DNA of 7,242 nt from Candidatus Omnitrophota bacterium (GCA_029931885.1 JAOZRJ010000055.1:1380-8621); one strand, 5' to 3'. Counted from the stretch's first letter, positions 1-6,102 are shown. The notes: generated by a model not told the origin, from the sequence alone. Numbers and translations: made by a program.

Positions 1-867
1 CTAGGAGAGACTGAAATATCAGGATTGAGTTCATCTTTTGTAACAGAACTTAATGGATTTATTGAAAATAATAATTTGGATAACGTGACTTACTTCCTTA
101 CAACCATTGATAACGTTGTTATACAAGATGAAATGCAGTATGTCGAAAGGATTATAACGGACAATGAAGTTAGTGTTATATTCAGTTATCCACTGGTGGG
201 AGAAGCTGTGGAGAACTCGGGCAGAATTAAGTTTTCGATCGATGCAAATGCAGACAAACTTGCAGTGTTTCATGAACGATTCACCGATGGGAAACTTGTT
301 AGTGACAGCCAGCCCCCTCCACTTGTATTGAACTATACACGCATCTCGATGTTTCAGTCTAGTATGATGGATGTGTTAGGTTTGGTCAAATTAACTTCGG
401 ATGATATAACATTCGCAAGACGTATTGATACGACCGCCACGGAGGATTTATTGTTTGGCAATCCTTCAGATCCAGATAATTATCCGGGCGTACAGGGAAT
501 TGACAGAGATGAAATTGTATTGATTTCGATTGCAGGTAACCCCGATACTACCGTATCATACGCCGTAACTAATGACGTAGACATTGCTCGCAGATATAGT
601 TTTGACTTAGTAAAAGTTACGAAACATCTGGATAGTGACACGCCCACGGATCAAGTGTATCGACAACTATTTATATGTTATCGACCATACGTTACCGACG
701 GATTGACCGGGTCCCAGCTGGCGACCGAGACTGAGTATACGCATGAATCTTTGTTCATTCAAGATACTTGGAGTTATCAACTCGGTTCGATTTTGTATTT
801 GGCAAATAAAGTACCTGTGTATCGTAAGTATATCGATAATACAGAGAAAATCGAGATTATGGTTTAA
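1..867 (+). CDS. Baseplate wedge protein with T4 gp8-like C-terminus (5' partial)
   Basis: The frame is open from base 1 to the TAA at 865-867 (288 codons), so the gene probably begins upstream of the window. A TTG at 25 is the first possible start. The only purine-rich tract (AGGAGAG, 3-9) is 15 bases from it, too far for a convincing ribosome site. The C-terminus resembles T4 gp8 as I recall it: a VYRQLFI block (nt 655-675) stands where gp8 has FRQISII, followed by GSILYLANKVPV and DNTEKIEI where gp8 has GEMIYMENRPPI and DQTEEINI. T4 gp8 is a 334-residue dimeric wedge subunit. I see no clear match to gp8 in the upstream two thirds, so this may be another baseplate or fibre-attachment protein sharing that terminal domain. 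No signal peptide or membrane segment is visible. It ends 2 bases before the first tube-like gene, which fits one tail operon. The structural/baseplate role is fairly secure; the exact gp8 identity is moderate. Confidence 0.55.
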   Translation, partial: LGETEISGLSSSFVTELNGFIENNNLDNVTYFLTTIDNVVIQDEMQYVERIITDNEVSVIFSYPLVGEAVENSGRIKFSIDANADKLAVFHERFTDGKLVSDSQPPPLVLNYTRISMFQSSMMDVLGLVKLTSDDITFARRIDTTATEDLLFGNPSDPDNYPGVQGIDRDEIVLISIAGNPDTTVSYAVTNDVDIARRYSFDLVKVTKHLDSDTPTDQVYRQLFICYRPYVTDGLTGSQLATETEYTHESLFIQDTWSYQLGSILYLANKVPVYRKYIDNTEKIEIMV

Positions 868-869
868 TT

Positions 870-1460
870 ATGGCTGAACAAATGACACTGGACGATTTCC
901 GCGGTTCGTTTCAAGATGTTTCTAGGGGGAATCGTTTTAAGGTTGAATTGACAGGCTCTGCCCTGAATCAATATCGAAACGCGGATATCAAAAAGAAAAT
1001 GACTTTCTGGTGTTCAAAGGCTCAATTGCCTAAAATAGACGTCGCTGGACCGGCCATAAAATATTTGGGCCGGACACAAGTGTTGACAGGTGACGTCAAA
1101 GAAATGACGTCAACATTGACTTTTATTAATATGATACATACCGACGGTTCAACGGCAGCACGTAATTTTTTTGAATCGTGGATACTAGATTTGGTACAAC
1201 ATCAAAGTCAACAGACAAGACGACTACCGATCAATGAGTATATACAGGGCAATAATATTTTGATAACAAGATATGGAAATCACAATAGGGATAATATAGT
1301 GACTGGTGAGTATACATTGATAGATGTTGTGCCTGTGATGTTGAGTGAAATGGAGTTGGATCATTCATCGGAAGGTATTGAAGAATTTACAGTTGAATTT
1401 AGACACAATTCATGGGTAAATTCAAAAATTCCCAATTCCAATAATATAGATACGAGATAG
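870..1460 (+). CDS. gp19-type tail tube paralog A
   Basis: This 196-residue protein carries the ordered landmarks of the T4 gp19 tail-tube family. They are a basic/aromatic opening strand (SRGNRFKVEL, residues 18-27), a CSKAQLP segment (48-54) comparable to gp19 CKATALP, a beta strand then helix (STLTFINMI at 81-89, AARNFFESW at 96-104), and a C-terminal block VPVMLSEMELDHSSEG followed by EEFTVEFRHNSW (154-182) comparable to gp19 WPTNVGELQLDWDSN and TFEVTLALDYW. Tube proteins stack as hexameric rings inside the sheath and line the DNA channel. It is longer than T4 gp19 (163 aa), with extra sequence around 108-140 and a polar tail after 183. The ATG lies 2 bases after the previous stop and has only a weak Shine-Dalgarno sequence, so translational coupling is likely. 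It could be a minor tube or tube-terminator protein rather than the main tube subunit. Confidence 0.72.
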   Translation: MAEQMTLDDFRGSFQDVSRGNRFKVELTGSALNQYRNADIKKKMTFWCSKAQLPKIDVAGPAIKYLGRTQVLTGDVKEMTSTLTFINMIHTDGSTAARNFFESWILDLVQHQSQQTRRLPINEYIQGNNILITRYGNHNRDNIVTGEYTLIDVVPVMLSEMELDHSSEGIEEFTVEFRHNSWVNSKIPNSNNIDTR

Positions 1461-1463
1461 CGC

Positions 1464-2006
1464 ATGACCCAACATAGAAGTATATATGGATTATTGACAG
1501 AATTAAAGGACATTACTCGACCCAATTTGTTTTTAGTGTCAATTGCAAATGTCCCAACCGGCACCGTGCCCGATCCACTATTAGCGACCAAAATTGATAT
1601 ACCGAGTGTTACTATGGGGGACATTACAATCAAACGGATGGGAAAACAGATATCTATACCCGGCAATTCAGTAGATTGGCCAGATGTTACGGCCACATTT
1701 TATGATGATGTCGATGGTCTGCATCGTGATTTCTTTTATCGATGGCAGCAGATGGCATTTCCAAAGCCGGCCGGCACATCCGATACAATCTTTGGCGGTG
1801 AGAGTGAATTAAACTATCTCACATCTAAAGTTCTCATTCAACAGCTAAATGGAAATATGTTGGATATAGGCAATACGACACTCTATAAGGCCTGGCCAAA
1901 AGTTATTGGACAGATTTCAATGGACTATAGTTCTGAAGATGCCTTAAATACATTCGATGTCACGTTCGCATATTCGTATGCCGAAAATCAATCAAAGGTA
2001 GTATAA
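1464..2006 (+). CDS. 19: Tail tube protein (T4 gp19-like), best candidate for the major subunit
   Basis: The 180-residue product is the closest of the three tandem paralogs to T4 gp19. It has TRPNLFLVSI at 18-27 (gp19: ARPNLFQVEI), a glycine/proline turn then strand, SVDWPDVTATFYDD (69-82; gp19: DDWTVTVMND), HRDFFYRWQQMAF (87-99; gp19: RQKFVDWQSIA), and AWPKVIGQISMDYSSED with NTFDVTFAYSY (143-172; gp19: LWPTNVGELQLDWDSN with TFEVTLALDYW). The expected role is the hexameric inner tube polymerised on the baseplate to the length set by the tape measure protein. The ATG follows the previous TAG by 3 bases and has no strong Shine-Dalgarno sequence, so coupling to the upstream gene is probable. Which of the three paralogs dominates the virion tube cannot be told from sequence alone. 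Confidence 0.82.
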   Translation: MTQHRSIYGLLTELKDITRPNLFLVSIANVPTGTVPDPLLATKIDIPSVTMGDITIKRMGKQISIPGNSVDWPDVTATFYDDVDGLHRDFFYRWQQMAFPKPAGTSDTIFGGESELNYLTSKVLIQQLNGNMLDIGNTTLYKAWPKVIGQISMDYSSEDALNTFDVTFAYSYAENQSKVV

Positions 2007-2007
2007 T

Positions 2008-2544
2008 ATGGCCAATTATGGATACACAACTATCGAGCATTTTGCGGATAAAAGTTTTTTAAACACTCCCGGTCTATTAAGATCCAGTCGATTTAGAGTG
2101 GAGTGGACTAAGATGCCTAAGACTTTGCAAACATTTGTGAATAGTATTACTGAGAATGTGCAGGGCGTGACAACGCCCGGATTTAGTATAGAGACGGTGA
2201 ATACTCCGTTGCGAACAGGGATTGCCCGAAGAAGAATTGAAACAGTTAAAGTTGTGTTTTATGAAAGCGAAGATTTAGACCTGAAAGGTCTTTTTTATAA
2301 GTGGATTTCTATGGCCGCGGAACATAAATCTCAAGCAGAAAATTTCGCGCGGATGTATCCAGCACAATTCATGTGTGACTTGACGGTTAAAAACATTAAA
2401 ACGAATGGTTCTACAGGCACGGTTGAAGTGTTCACTGACGTATTTCCGACAGGTATCACAGAAATGACATATGATGTGACACAAGATGAACAGATTGCAA
2501 ACATAACGGTGACATTTGCATATCGATTTCATTCAATTAAATAA
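2008..2544 (+). CDS. gp19/gp54-type tail tube paralog C
   Basis: This is a third gp19-fold protein, 178 residues. Landmarks are SSRFRVEW (26-33), TTPGFSIETVNTPL (55-68), a strand RIETVKVVFYESED (76-89), a helix LKGLFYKWISMAA (92-104), and the C-terminal pattern FPTGITEMTYDVTQDEQ followed by ITVTFAYRF (146-174). The final strand resembles both gp19 and the gp19-like domain of T4 gp54 (FDVTFAYRV), the baseplate protein on which the tube starts. A role as tube initiator or tail terminator is therefore possible as well as a second tube subunit. A good ribosome site, AAAGG at 1994-1998, lies 9 bases before the ATG inside the end of the previous gene; the stop-to-start gap is 1 base. It is followed by the assembly chaperone gene, the usual position just before the chaperone/tape measure pair. 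Confidence 0.72.
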   Translation: MANYGYTTIEHFADKSFLNTPGLLRSSRFRVEWTKMPKTLQTFVNSITENVQGVTTPGFSIETVNTPLRTGIARRRIETVKVVFYESEDLDLKGLFYKWISMAAEHKSQAENFARMYPAQFMCDLTVKNIKTNGSTGTVEVFTDVFPTGITEMTYDVTQDEQIANITVTFAYRFHSIK

Positions 2545-2554
2545 TTAATAAGAG

Positions 2555-2561
2555 AAAGGGG
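2555..2561 (+). promoter_or_regulatory. Ribosome binding site deciding the chaperone start
   Basis: AAAGGGG lies 5 bases before ATG 2567. A GTG at 2561 would also open the frame two codons earlier, but it overlaps this purine tract and has only weaker sequence upstream, so ATG 2567 is the better start. Confidence 0.6.
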
Positions 2562-2566
2562 TGACT

Positions 2567-3460
2567 ATGAGTGAAAAGAAAGTTATAAAAAAAGGTAAAA
2601 AAGCATTGAGAGTGGAAAAACCGCTTCCAGTAGAAGTTGAAGAGAGTGATGAAGAGAAAGGACCGTTAAGATTGGAAGATTTTCTTGTTAAGGATTCGTA
2701 TCAACGGGTGAAGTTATTGTCAGGCCAAACGATTTCCGTCAAGCCTTGGCGATTGAAAGAGGAAAAGGATTTCTTATTCGCCATTGAAACAAAACCGGAT
2801 GATGAAGAGTTGTTGATTGACGAGTGTTTGAATTTATCAAAACGTTGCGTCGACCCGAATGACCGAACACTGTTCAATACATTGACCAAAAACGAAATCC
2901 TCCACACACTTATGCATCAGCGCAAATTGGCAAGAGGTCGAGTTATAGATATAACATTTCGTTGTATTAACGAAAAGTGTAAGGACTGGGTTTCATATAA
3001 TGAAACGGAACAGAAACAATATGGCCGTATTGGTGTCGCTAATACGGTTCAAGAAGATAAAATTTCCGTAGATGATCATATCAAAATTGAGCCTCAAAAA
3101 GAAGAGCCGATTGAAATAGGAAAGTTCACATTTCACACAAAGGAACTGCCTTACACAGCTTATCGCCGGTTGGAACGGAAGTATTTAAAAAATGAACAAC
3201 TGGGATTGAATAAATTCACATACTCACTAGTCAAGGATTCGATTCATAGAATTGAGGTTGACGGTAATCCAATAGTATTTAATCCTTCCATATTGGAGTC
3301 ATTTGTAGACCAAATGACCAAGGAGGCTTACGATTTATTGGCCGGCCGAGTGTATGACAATATGTCAGTTTTTGAAGTTGAGAAAAATGTCAAATGCAGA
3401 TTTTGCGGCAACGAAGTTCCAATTGTTTATGATGAAATGTTTGATATCTTGGTTTTTTAA
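2567..3460 (+). CDS. 26: gp26-type (T4_baseplate family) tail/baseplate assembly chaperone
   Basis: The 297-residue product has the architecture I know from T4 gp26-like proteins. A lysine/acid-rich flexible N-terminus (about 1-40) is followed by a strand and the conserved-looking KPWRLKEEKDFLFAIE (60-75), where relatives have RPF.VKEEK.LL.A. There is a helical middle, then a paired-cysteine strand region (FRCINEKC, Cys133 and Cys138), a second alpha/beta half starting near residue 185 (FTFHTKELPYTAYRRLE), and a terminal knuckle KCRFCGNEV (Cys277 and Cys280). The four cysteines (C-x4-C and C-x2-C) probably bind one zinc. Related proteins act as assembly factors, and its place directly before the tape measure gene matches the tail assembly chaperone slot of other phages. 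It is longer than T4 gp26 (208 aa). The frame ends ...GTT TTT TAA, and a -1 slip there would extend it by 53 residues. Confidence 0.72.
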   Translation: MSEKKVIKKGKKALRVEKPLPVEVEESDEEKGPLRLEDFLVKDSYQRVKLLSGQTISVKPWRLKEEKDFLFAIETKPDDEELLIDECLNLSKRCVDPNDRTLFNTLTKNEILHTLMHQRKLARGRVIDITFRCINEKCKDWVSYNETEQKQYGRIGVANTVQEDKISVDDHIKIEPQKEEPIEIGKFTFHTKELPYTAYRRLERKYLKNEQLGLNKFTYSLVKDSIHRIEVDGNPIVFNPSILESFVDQMTKEAYDLLAGRVYDNMSVFEVEKNVKCRFCGNEVPIVYDEMFDILVF

Positions 3461-3482
3461 TTGGCGATAGTTCTCTACCGTC
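3451..3482 (+). promoter_or_regulatory. Candidate programmed -1 frameshift site with downstream hairpin
   Basis: The last sense codons of the chaperone gene are GTT TTT followed by TAA (3452-3460), inside a run of six T (3453-3458). A ribosome with Phe-tRNA on TTT can slip back one base and pair perfectly with TTT again, then read TTA in the -1 frame. Five bases after the TTT codon, 3463-3470 can pair with 3475-3482 around a TTCT loop (8 positions: one G-T wobble, one A-C mismatch). The phase is not the classic X XXY YYZ: the in-phase heptamer is G GTT TTT, so the P-site Val codon would re-pair with GGT, imperfectly. Slippage at the stop codon by the Phe-tRNA alone, or polymerase slippage on the T run, are alternatives. 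Confidence 0.55.
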
Positions 3483-3618
3483 CTTGATGAATATGTTTTG
3501 GTTCATGAAAACAGAATTTAATTGTGGATTTGATGAATTGGATAATTTACGGCCGTACGAATTCGAGGTATATTATTTCATGGCACTAAAGGATTGGAAA
3601 AAGAAGCAAGAAGGATGA
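3457..3618 (+). CDS. -1 frame C-terminal extension of the tail assembly chaperone
   Basis: The -1 frame is closed by a TGA at 3442-3444 and then open until the TGA at 3616-3618, so it overlaps the chaperone gene only across the T run. Joined after the TTT codon it adds 53 residues, making a 350-residue fusion. The extension looks like real protein: a helix with aromatic residues (SLMNMFWFMKTEF), a short acidic turn (FDELDNL), and PYEFEVYYFMALKDWKKKQEG, an aromatic, amphipathic helix with a charged end. This ELxxLxPYExE-helix style is common in the short distal part of tail assembly chaperones as I remember them. The frame does contain ATG codons (first at 3487), but none has a visible Shine-Dalgarno sequence, so independent translation seems less likely than frameshifting. 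Position between chaperone and tape measure is exactly that of lambda T (GT) and P2 E'. Confidence 0.6.
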   Translation, partial: LIGDSSLPSLMNMFWFMKTEFNCGFDELDNLRPYEFEVYYFMALKDWKKKQEG

Positions 3619-3632
3619 TTGTTATCGCTTAT

Positions 3633-3636
3633 GGAG
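3633..3636 (+). promoter_or_regulatory. Ribosome binding site of the tape measure gene
   Basis: GGAG with 9 bases before ATG 3646 is the clearest Shine-Dalgarno site near this gene. It supports independent initiation of the tape measure protein 27 bases after the chaperone extension ends. Confidence 0.65.
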
Positions 3637-3645
3637 AAAAATTAA

Positions 3646-6099
3646 ATGGCAGATAAACCAATAAAAGAAGGACCTAACAAGGCCCAATCAGGCGTGCGTA
3701 ATATCATATCGGCCCATAATAAAGCCAATCAGATGAAGGAAGGTGTGCGTGCCGCTACGTTGACAAAAGCAGCGAAACAAAGTGATAAGGCGTTGAATAA
3801 ACTTAAAGCCAATATGCAACACGTCTTGCGGATGGGAACCGGCGAAGCAACCGTCAATTCTATAACGAACATCACCAAGTTGGGGACCGCTATTAATTCT
3901 CTTTCTCCAATAAAAATAATGAAAGCGAAGGCGTCCTTGAAGATATTGGGTACTTCACTGGATGCTTTTCATGGACGTAATTTCGAGCAGGCAGAAAAAG
4001 TCGGAACAATAATCGATTCGCTCCAGCCAATGAAAGTTATAAAGGCTCGACTGGGCATGGTTTTACTCGGCAAGTCTTTGGAAAAGTTGGGAAATATTAT
4101 TGTTGACACTGAAGAGAAAAAAGCGCAAGCAGGTGTCCCAAAAGGACCAGAGTCACAGAAAATAGTTGAACACAAAGGTCTAACGCCCGCACAGATACAA
4201 AAGAAAATGGTGCGGGATTGGGCCACACACGAAGACGAAGGCGGCAACGAGTTTTCTACCGTTAGTACAGCCGCAAAGAATCAAAAGAAGATTGAGACTG
4301 ATTGGAATAAGAGTCAATGGGATGAAGGCCAAGGCGGGTATACTCCTGAGACTAAAGGACCGAAGAACATTCAGTCAAAACGGCACACTCGTGGATCTGA
4401 AGACAATGATCGAGAACGAAGTTATAAAAATAAAAGAAAGAAAAAAGCGTATGATGTAGAATTCGCCGGTGGCGGAATTCTCTCAAAAATTATGGGCGGC
4501 GCCAAGGCGCTGGGCCGGGCCGCGGGGATTGGTGGAACGAAGACTGAGACTCCTGTTAAAACGCCAGCGGGTCAACAAGCGGTAATAGGAGAGAAAGGAC
4601 CAGAAGCGATTGTTCCATTGAAAAAAATGCCGGAAGTGGCTGACGCAATGTCTGAAAAGATGGGCGGCGGATCGAATGTTATGATGTCGAATCAACAGGA
4701 AATGATCAACAACCAAGAGCGGATGGAGTCGGTACAGTCGCTTGAGAGCGTCAAAAGTACCGAGACTCTACGAGAACTGGGGGATGTCAAACATAAATTG
4801 GGACTCATGGGTGGAGGTGGCGCCGAAGGTATCGCTGGAGGCGCGGCCGCAATGGCAGGAGGCGGAGGACTGTTGTCAATGTTATCTAATTTTTTACCGA
4901 ATCTGAAAGAAAGGTTTGAAAAGTTCAAAGAATCATTTGGTAATATCAAAGACAAACTTAAAGCCAATCTTGATAAGATAACAAACAAATTCAAATCGAT
5001 AAAAAACGACGTATTTGAAAAAGCGGCCAGTATCAAAAAGAGTTTAAAAGATATTGGAGCAAAAATATGGAAGTCAGTTGGGCCTAGATTGTCTGGTATC
5101 ATGGGCAAGGCCGCTGATATCTTTTCTGGCTTGAAAGGAAAAATGGGAAGTGTTGCGGATGCAGCCAAAGAGAAGATGGGAAATGTCGCCAGTGCGGCCA
5201 AAGATAAAGCGGGAGCTGCATGGGATTGGCTTAAAGGAAAAGGCGGAAAAGTTAAAGAGATGGGTTCTAATGTATTGTCTAAAGGCAAGGATATGGCAAG
5301 TAAATTGAATCCGATGAATCTCATTAAAAAATCTAAAGGGGAAATTTTTCCTAAACTTGCAAAAGGAATGAAAAAGTTAGCGAAAAAGTTGCCGGGAATT
5401 GGTCCGTTGTTGTTGTTGTACGAGGGAGTTACAACTGCCTCTGAAGCATATGACTTGATCAAAGGCGGTGCTTCCCCTAGAGAAGTAGCTCTACAGATGA
5501 TGCCTAAAGCAGGTGAGGCGCTGGGTAGTTTGATTGGAGCAGGTGCCGGAAGTATGATTCCAATACCAATCTTAGGAACGCTGGGTGGAGCTTTGGCCGG
5601 CGGAGCGGCCGGCCGGATGTTGACAAAATACTTTGCCCCCGATATTGTAGATGCACTAGGGATCGGAAAGAGTATGAAATTTCCCGAAGCAGTTCAGAAG
5701 AAAATGGCGATGGCCGAAGGCGGTATCGTTACTAAGCCTATAGATGCTTTGATAGGCGAGGCCGGACCTGAAGCTGTCATTCCATTGGCGGAAGGATTTA
5801 AAGAATTTGGAGATAATTTATTTGATCATTTTGTTAAACGAACAGAAGATGCGGGATCGGTAGATGGATTGAAATCAGCATCTATTCGAATGTCTCTGGG
5901 TTCAATGACAGAACAATCGGCCGAACAAAAAACGACTGAAAGAACACAATTAGCATATGAAATTGCATCTATGATACAAATGCCGGAGTCTTCAAATACT
6001 ATCATAACACAAGATGTGCCTCCACAACCAATGCCAGCATTGAGATCGGCTGATAATGGTCATATGCACAATGTATACAATATAAAATTTAATATTTAG
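3646..6099 (+). CDS. Tape measure protein (T4 gp29 position equivalent)
   Basis: This is the longest gene (817 aa) and sits between the chaperone and the tube cap, as T4 gene 29 does before 48. Such proteins fill the tube, set tail length, and leave ahead of the DNA. Visible order: lysine-rich helical N-terminus; two copies of a 30-residue repeat (79-108, 119-148); a charged low-complexity linker (155-270, KNKRKKKAY at 261-269); FAGGGIL then IGEKGPEAIVPL (314-325); a Met/Gln/Glu-rich helix (340-385); a Gly/Ala stretch (389-409); an amphipathic heptad region (421-478); 11-residue repeats (492-535); a hydrophobic helix IGPLLLLYEG; a Gly/Ala-rich apolar segment (626-659); AEGGIVTKP and IGEAGPEAVIPL (690-714); and a polar C-terminus ending NVYNIKFNI. 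GGIV...GEAGPEAVIPL is a familiar motif near tape measure C-termini. I see no catalytic or lysozyme domain. The large reverse ORF across it is a shadow of its lysine and glycine codons. Confidence 0.85.
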   Translation: MADKPIKEGPNKAQSGVRNIISAHNKANQMKEGVRAATLTKAAKQSDKALNKLKANMQHVLRMGTGEATVNSITNITKLGTAINSLSPIKIMKAKASLKILGTSLDAFHGRNFEQAEKVGTIIDSLQPMKVIKARLGMVLLGKSLEKLGNIIVDTEEKKAQAGVPKGPESQKIVEHKGLTPAQIQKKMVRDWATHEDEGGNEFSTVSTAAKNQKKIETDWNKSQWDEGQGGYTPETKGPKNIQSKRHTRGSEDNDRERSYKNKRKKKAYDVEFAGGGILSKIMGGAKALGRAAGIGGTKTETPVKTPAGQQAVIGEKGPEAIVPLKKMPEVADAMSEKMGGGSNVMMSNQQEMINNQERMESVQSLESVKSTETLRELGDVKHKLGLMGGGGAEGIAGGAAAMAGGGGLLSMLSNFLPNLKERFEKFKESFGNIKDKLKANLDKITNKFKSIKNDVFEKAASIKKSLKDIGAKIWKSVGPRLSGIMGKAADIFSGLKGKMGSVADAAKEKMGNVASAAKDKAGAAWDWLKGKGGKVKEMGSNVLSKGKDMASKLNPMNLIKKSKGEIFPKLAKGMKKLAKKLPGIGPLLLLYEGVTTASEAYDLIKGGASPREVALQMMPKAGEALGSLIGAGAGSMIPIPILGTLGGALAGGAAGRMLTKYFAPDIVDALGIGKSMKFPEAVQKKMAMAEGGIVTKPIDALIGEAGPEAVIPLAEGFKEFGDNLFDHFVKRTEDAGSVDGLKSASIRMSLGSMTEQSAEQKTTERTQLAYEIASMIQMPESSNTIITQDVPPQPMPALRSADNGHMHNVYNIKFNI
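3880..4089 (+). repeat. Two-copy 30-residue repeat in the tape measure N-terminus
   Basis: Residues 79-108 and 119-148 align without gaps: LGTAINSLSPIKIMKAKASL versus VGTIIDSLQPMKVIKARLGM, then KILGTSLDAF versus VLLGKSLEKL. Copies start 40 residues apart (120 bases). The DNA copies are diverged, so this is an old duplication kept at protein level. Confidence 0.6.
4585..4620 (+). other. First GPEAIVPL motif in the tape measure protein
   Basis: IGEKGPEAIVPL (residues 314-325) is preceded 34 residues earlier by FAGGGIL (273-279). It repeats the C-terminal GGIV...GEAGPEAVIPL motif, here with a Gly/Ala-rich insert between the two halves. Confidence 0.65.
5119..5250 (+). repeat. 11-residue amphipathic repeats in the tape measure protein
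   Basis: Residues 492-535 read as four 11-mers: IFSGLKGKMGS, VADAAKEKMGN, VASAAKDKAGA and AWDWLKGKGGK. The Ala/Lys 11-mer pattern resembles LEA and apolipoprotein-type amphipathic helices. Confidence 0.55.
5521..5622 (+). other. Gly/Ala-rich apolar segment, possible membrane-interacting region
   Basis: Residues 626-659 of the tape measure protein contain no charged residue until Arg657 and are rich in Gly, Ala, Leu and Ile, with a PIPIPIL-type core (MIPIPILG). Such segments in tape measure proteins of some phages are thought to insert in the host membrane during DNA entry. Here that is inference only. Confidence 0.45.
5752..5787 (+). other. Second (C-terminal) GPEAVIPL motif in the tape measure protein
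   Basis: IGEAGPEAVIPL (residues 703-714) follows AEGGIVTKP (690-698) at the usual short spacing. This canonical-looking copy supports the tape measure call. Confidence 0.7.
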
Positions 6100-6102
6100 A
6101 GG
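6098..6102 (+). promoter_or_regulatory. Ribosome binding site of the tube cap gene
   Basis: AGAGG overlaps the tape measure stop codon (TAG 6097-6099) and lies 4 bases before ATG 6107, fixing this start and implying coupled translation. Confidence 0.55.

Noticed and set aside
25..27. TTG as the real start of the first gene
   Set aside because: The frame stays open upstream to base 1 and the nearest purine tract is too far away, so a start outside the window is more likely.
3453..3459. TTTTTTA as a canonical X XXY YYZ slippery heptamer
   Set aside because: The letters fit but the reading phase does not: the zero frame reads GTT TTT TAA. The frameshift proposal therefore rests on Phe-tRNA re-pairing in the T run, not on this heptamer.
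3616..3645. Possible readthrough fusing the chaperone extension to the tape measure protein
   Set aside because: The extension and the tape measure gene are in the same frame with only TGA 3616-3618 between them, but the tape measure gene has its own good ribosome site (GGAG 3633-3636) and a normal start, and nothing suggests TGA recoding.
4459..4480. Inverted repeat with GAATTC ends as a possible terminator or operator
   Set aside because: It lies inside the tape measure gene, has a bulge and no T tract, and encodes the GGG-containing motif, so coding constraint explains it.
4692..5462. Long reverse-strand open frame (256 codons) opposite the tape measure gene
   Set aside because: Its composition (Phe, Leu, Pro, Ser-rich) is what the complement of Lys-, Gly- and Ala-rich codons gives, it has no plausible ribosome site, and the forward gene is clearly real.
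5595..5616. GC-rich GGCCGG repeats as a recombination or regulatory site
   Set aside because: They encode the Ala/Gly-rich segment of the tape measure protein; the codons account for the pattern.
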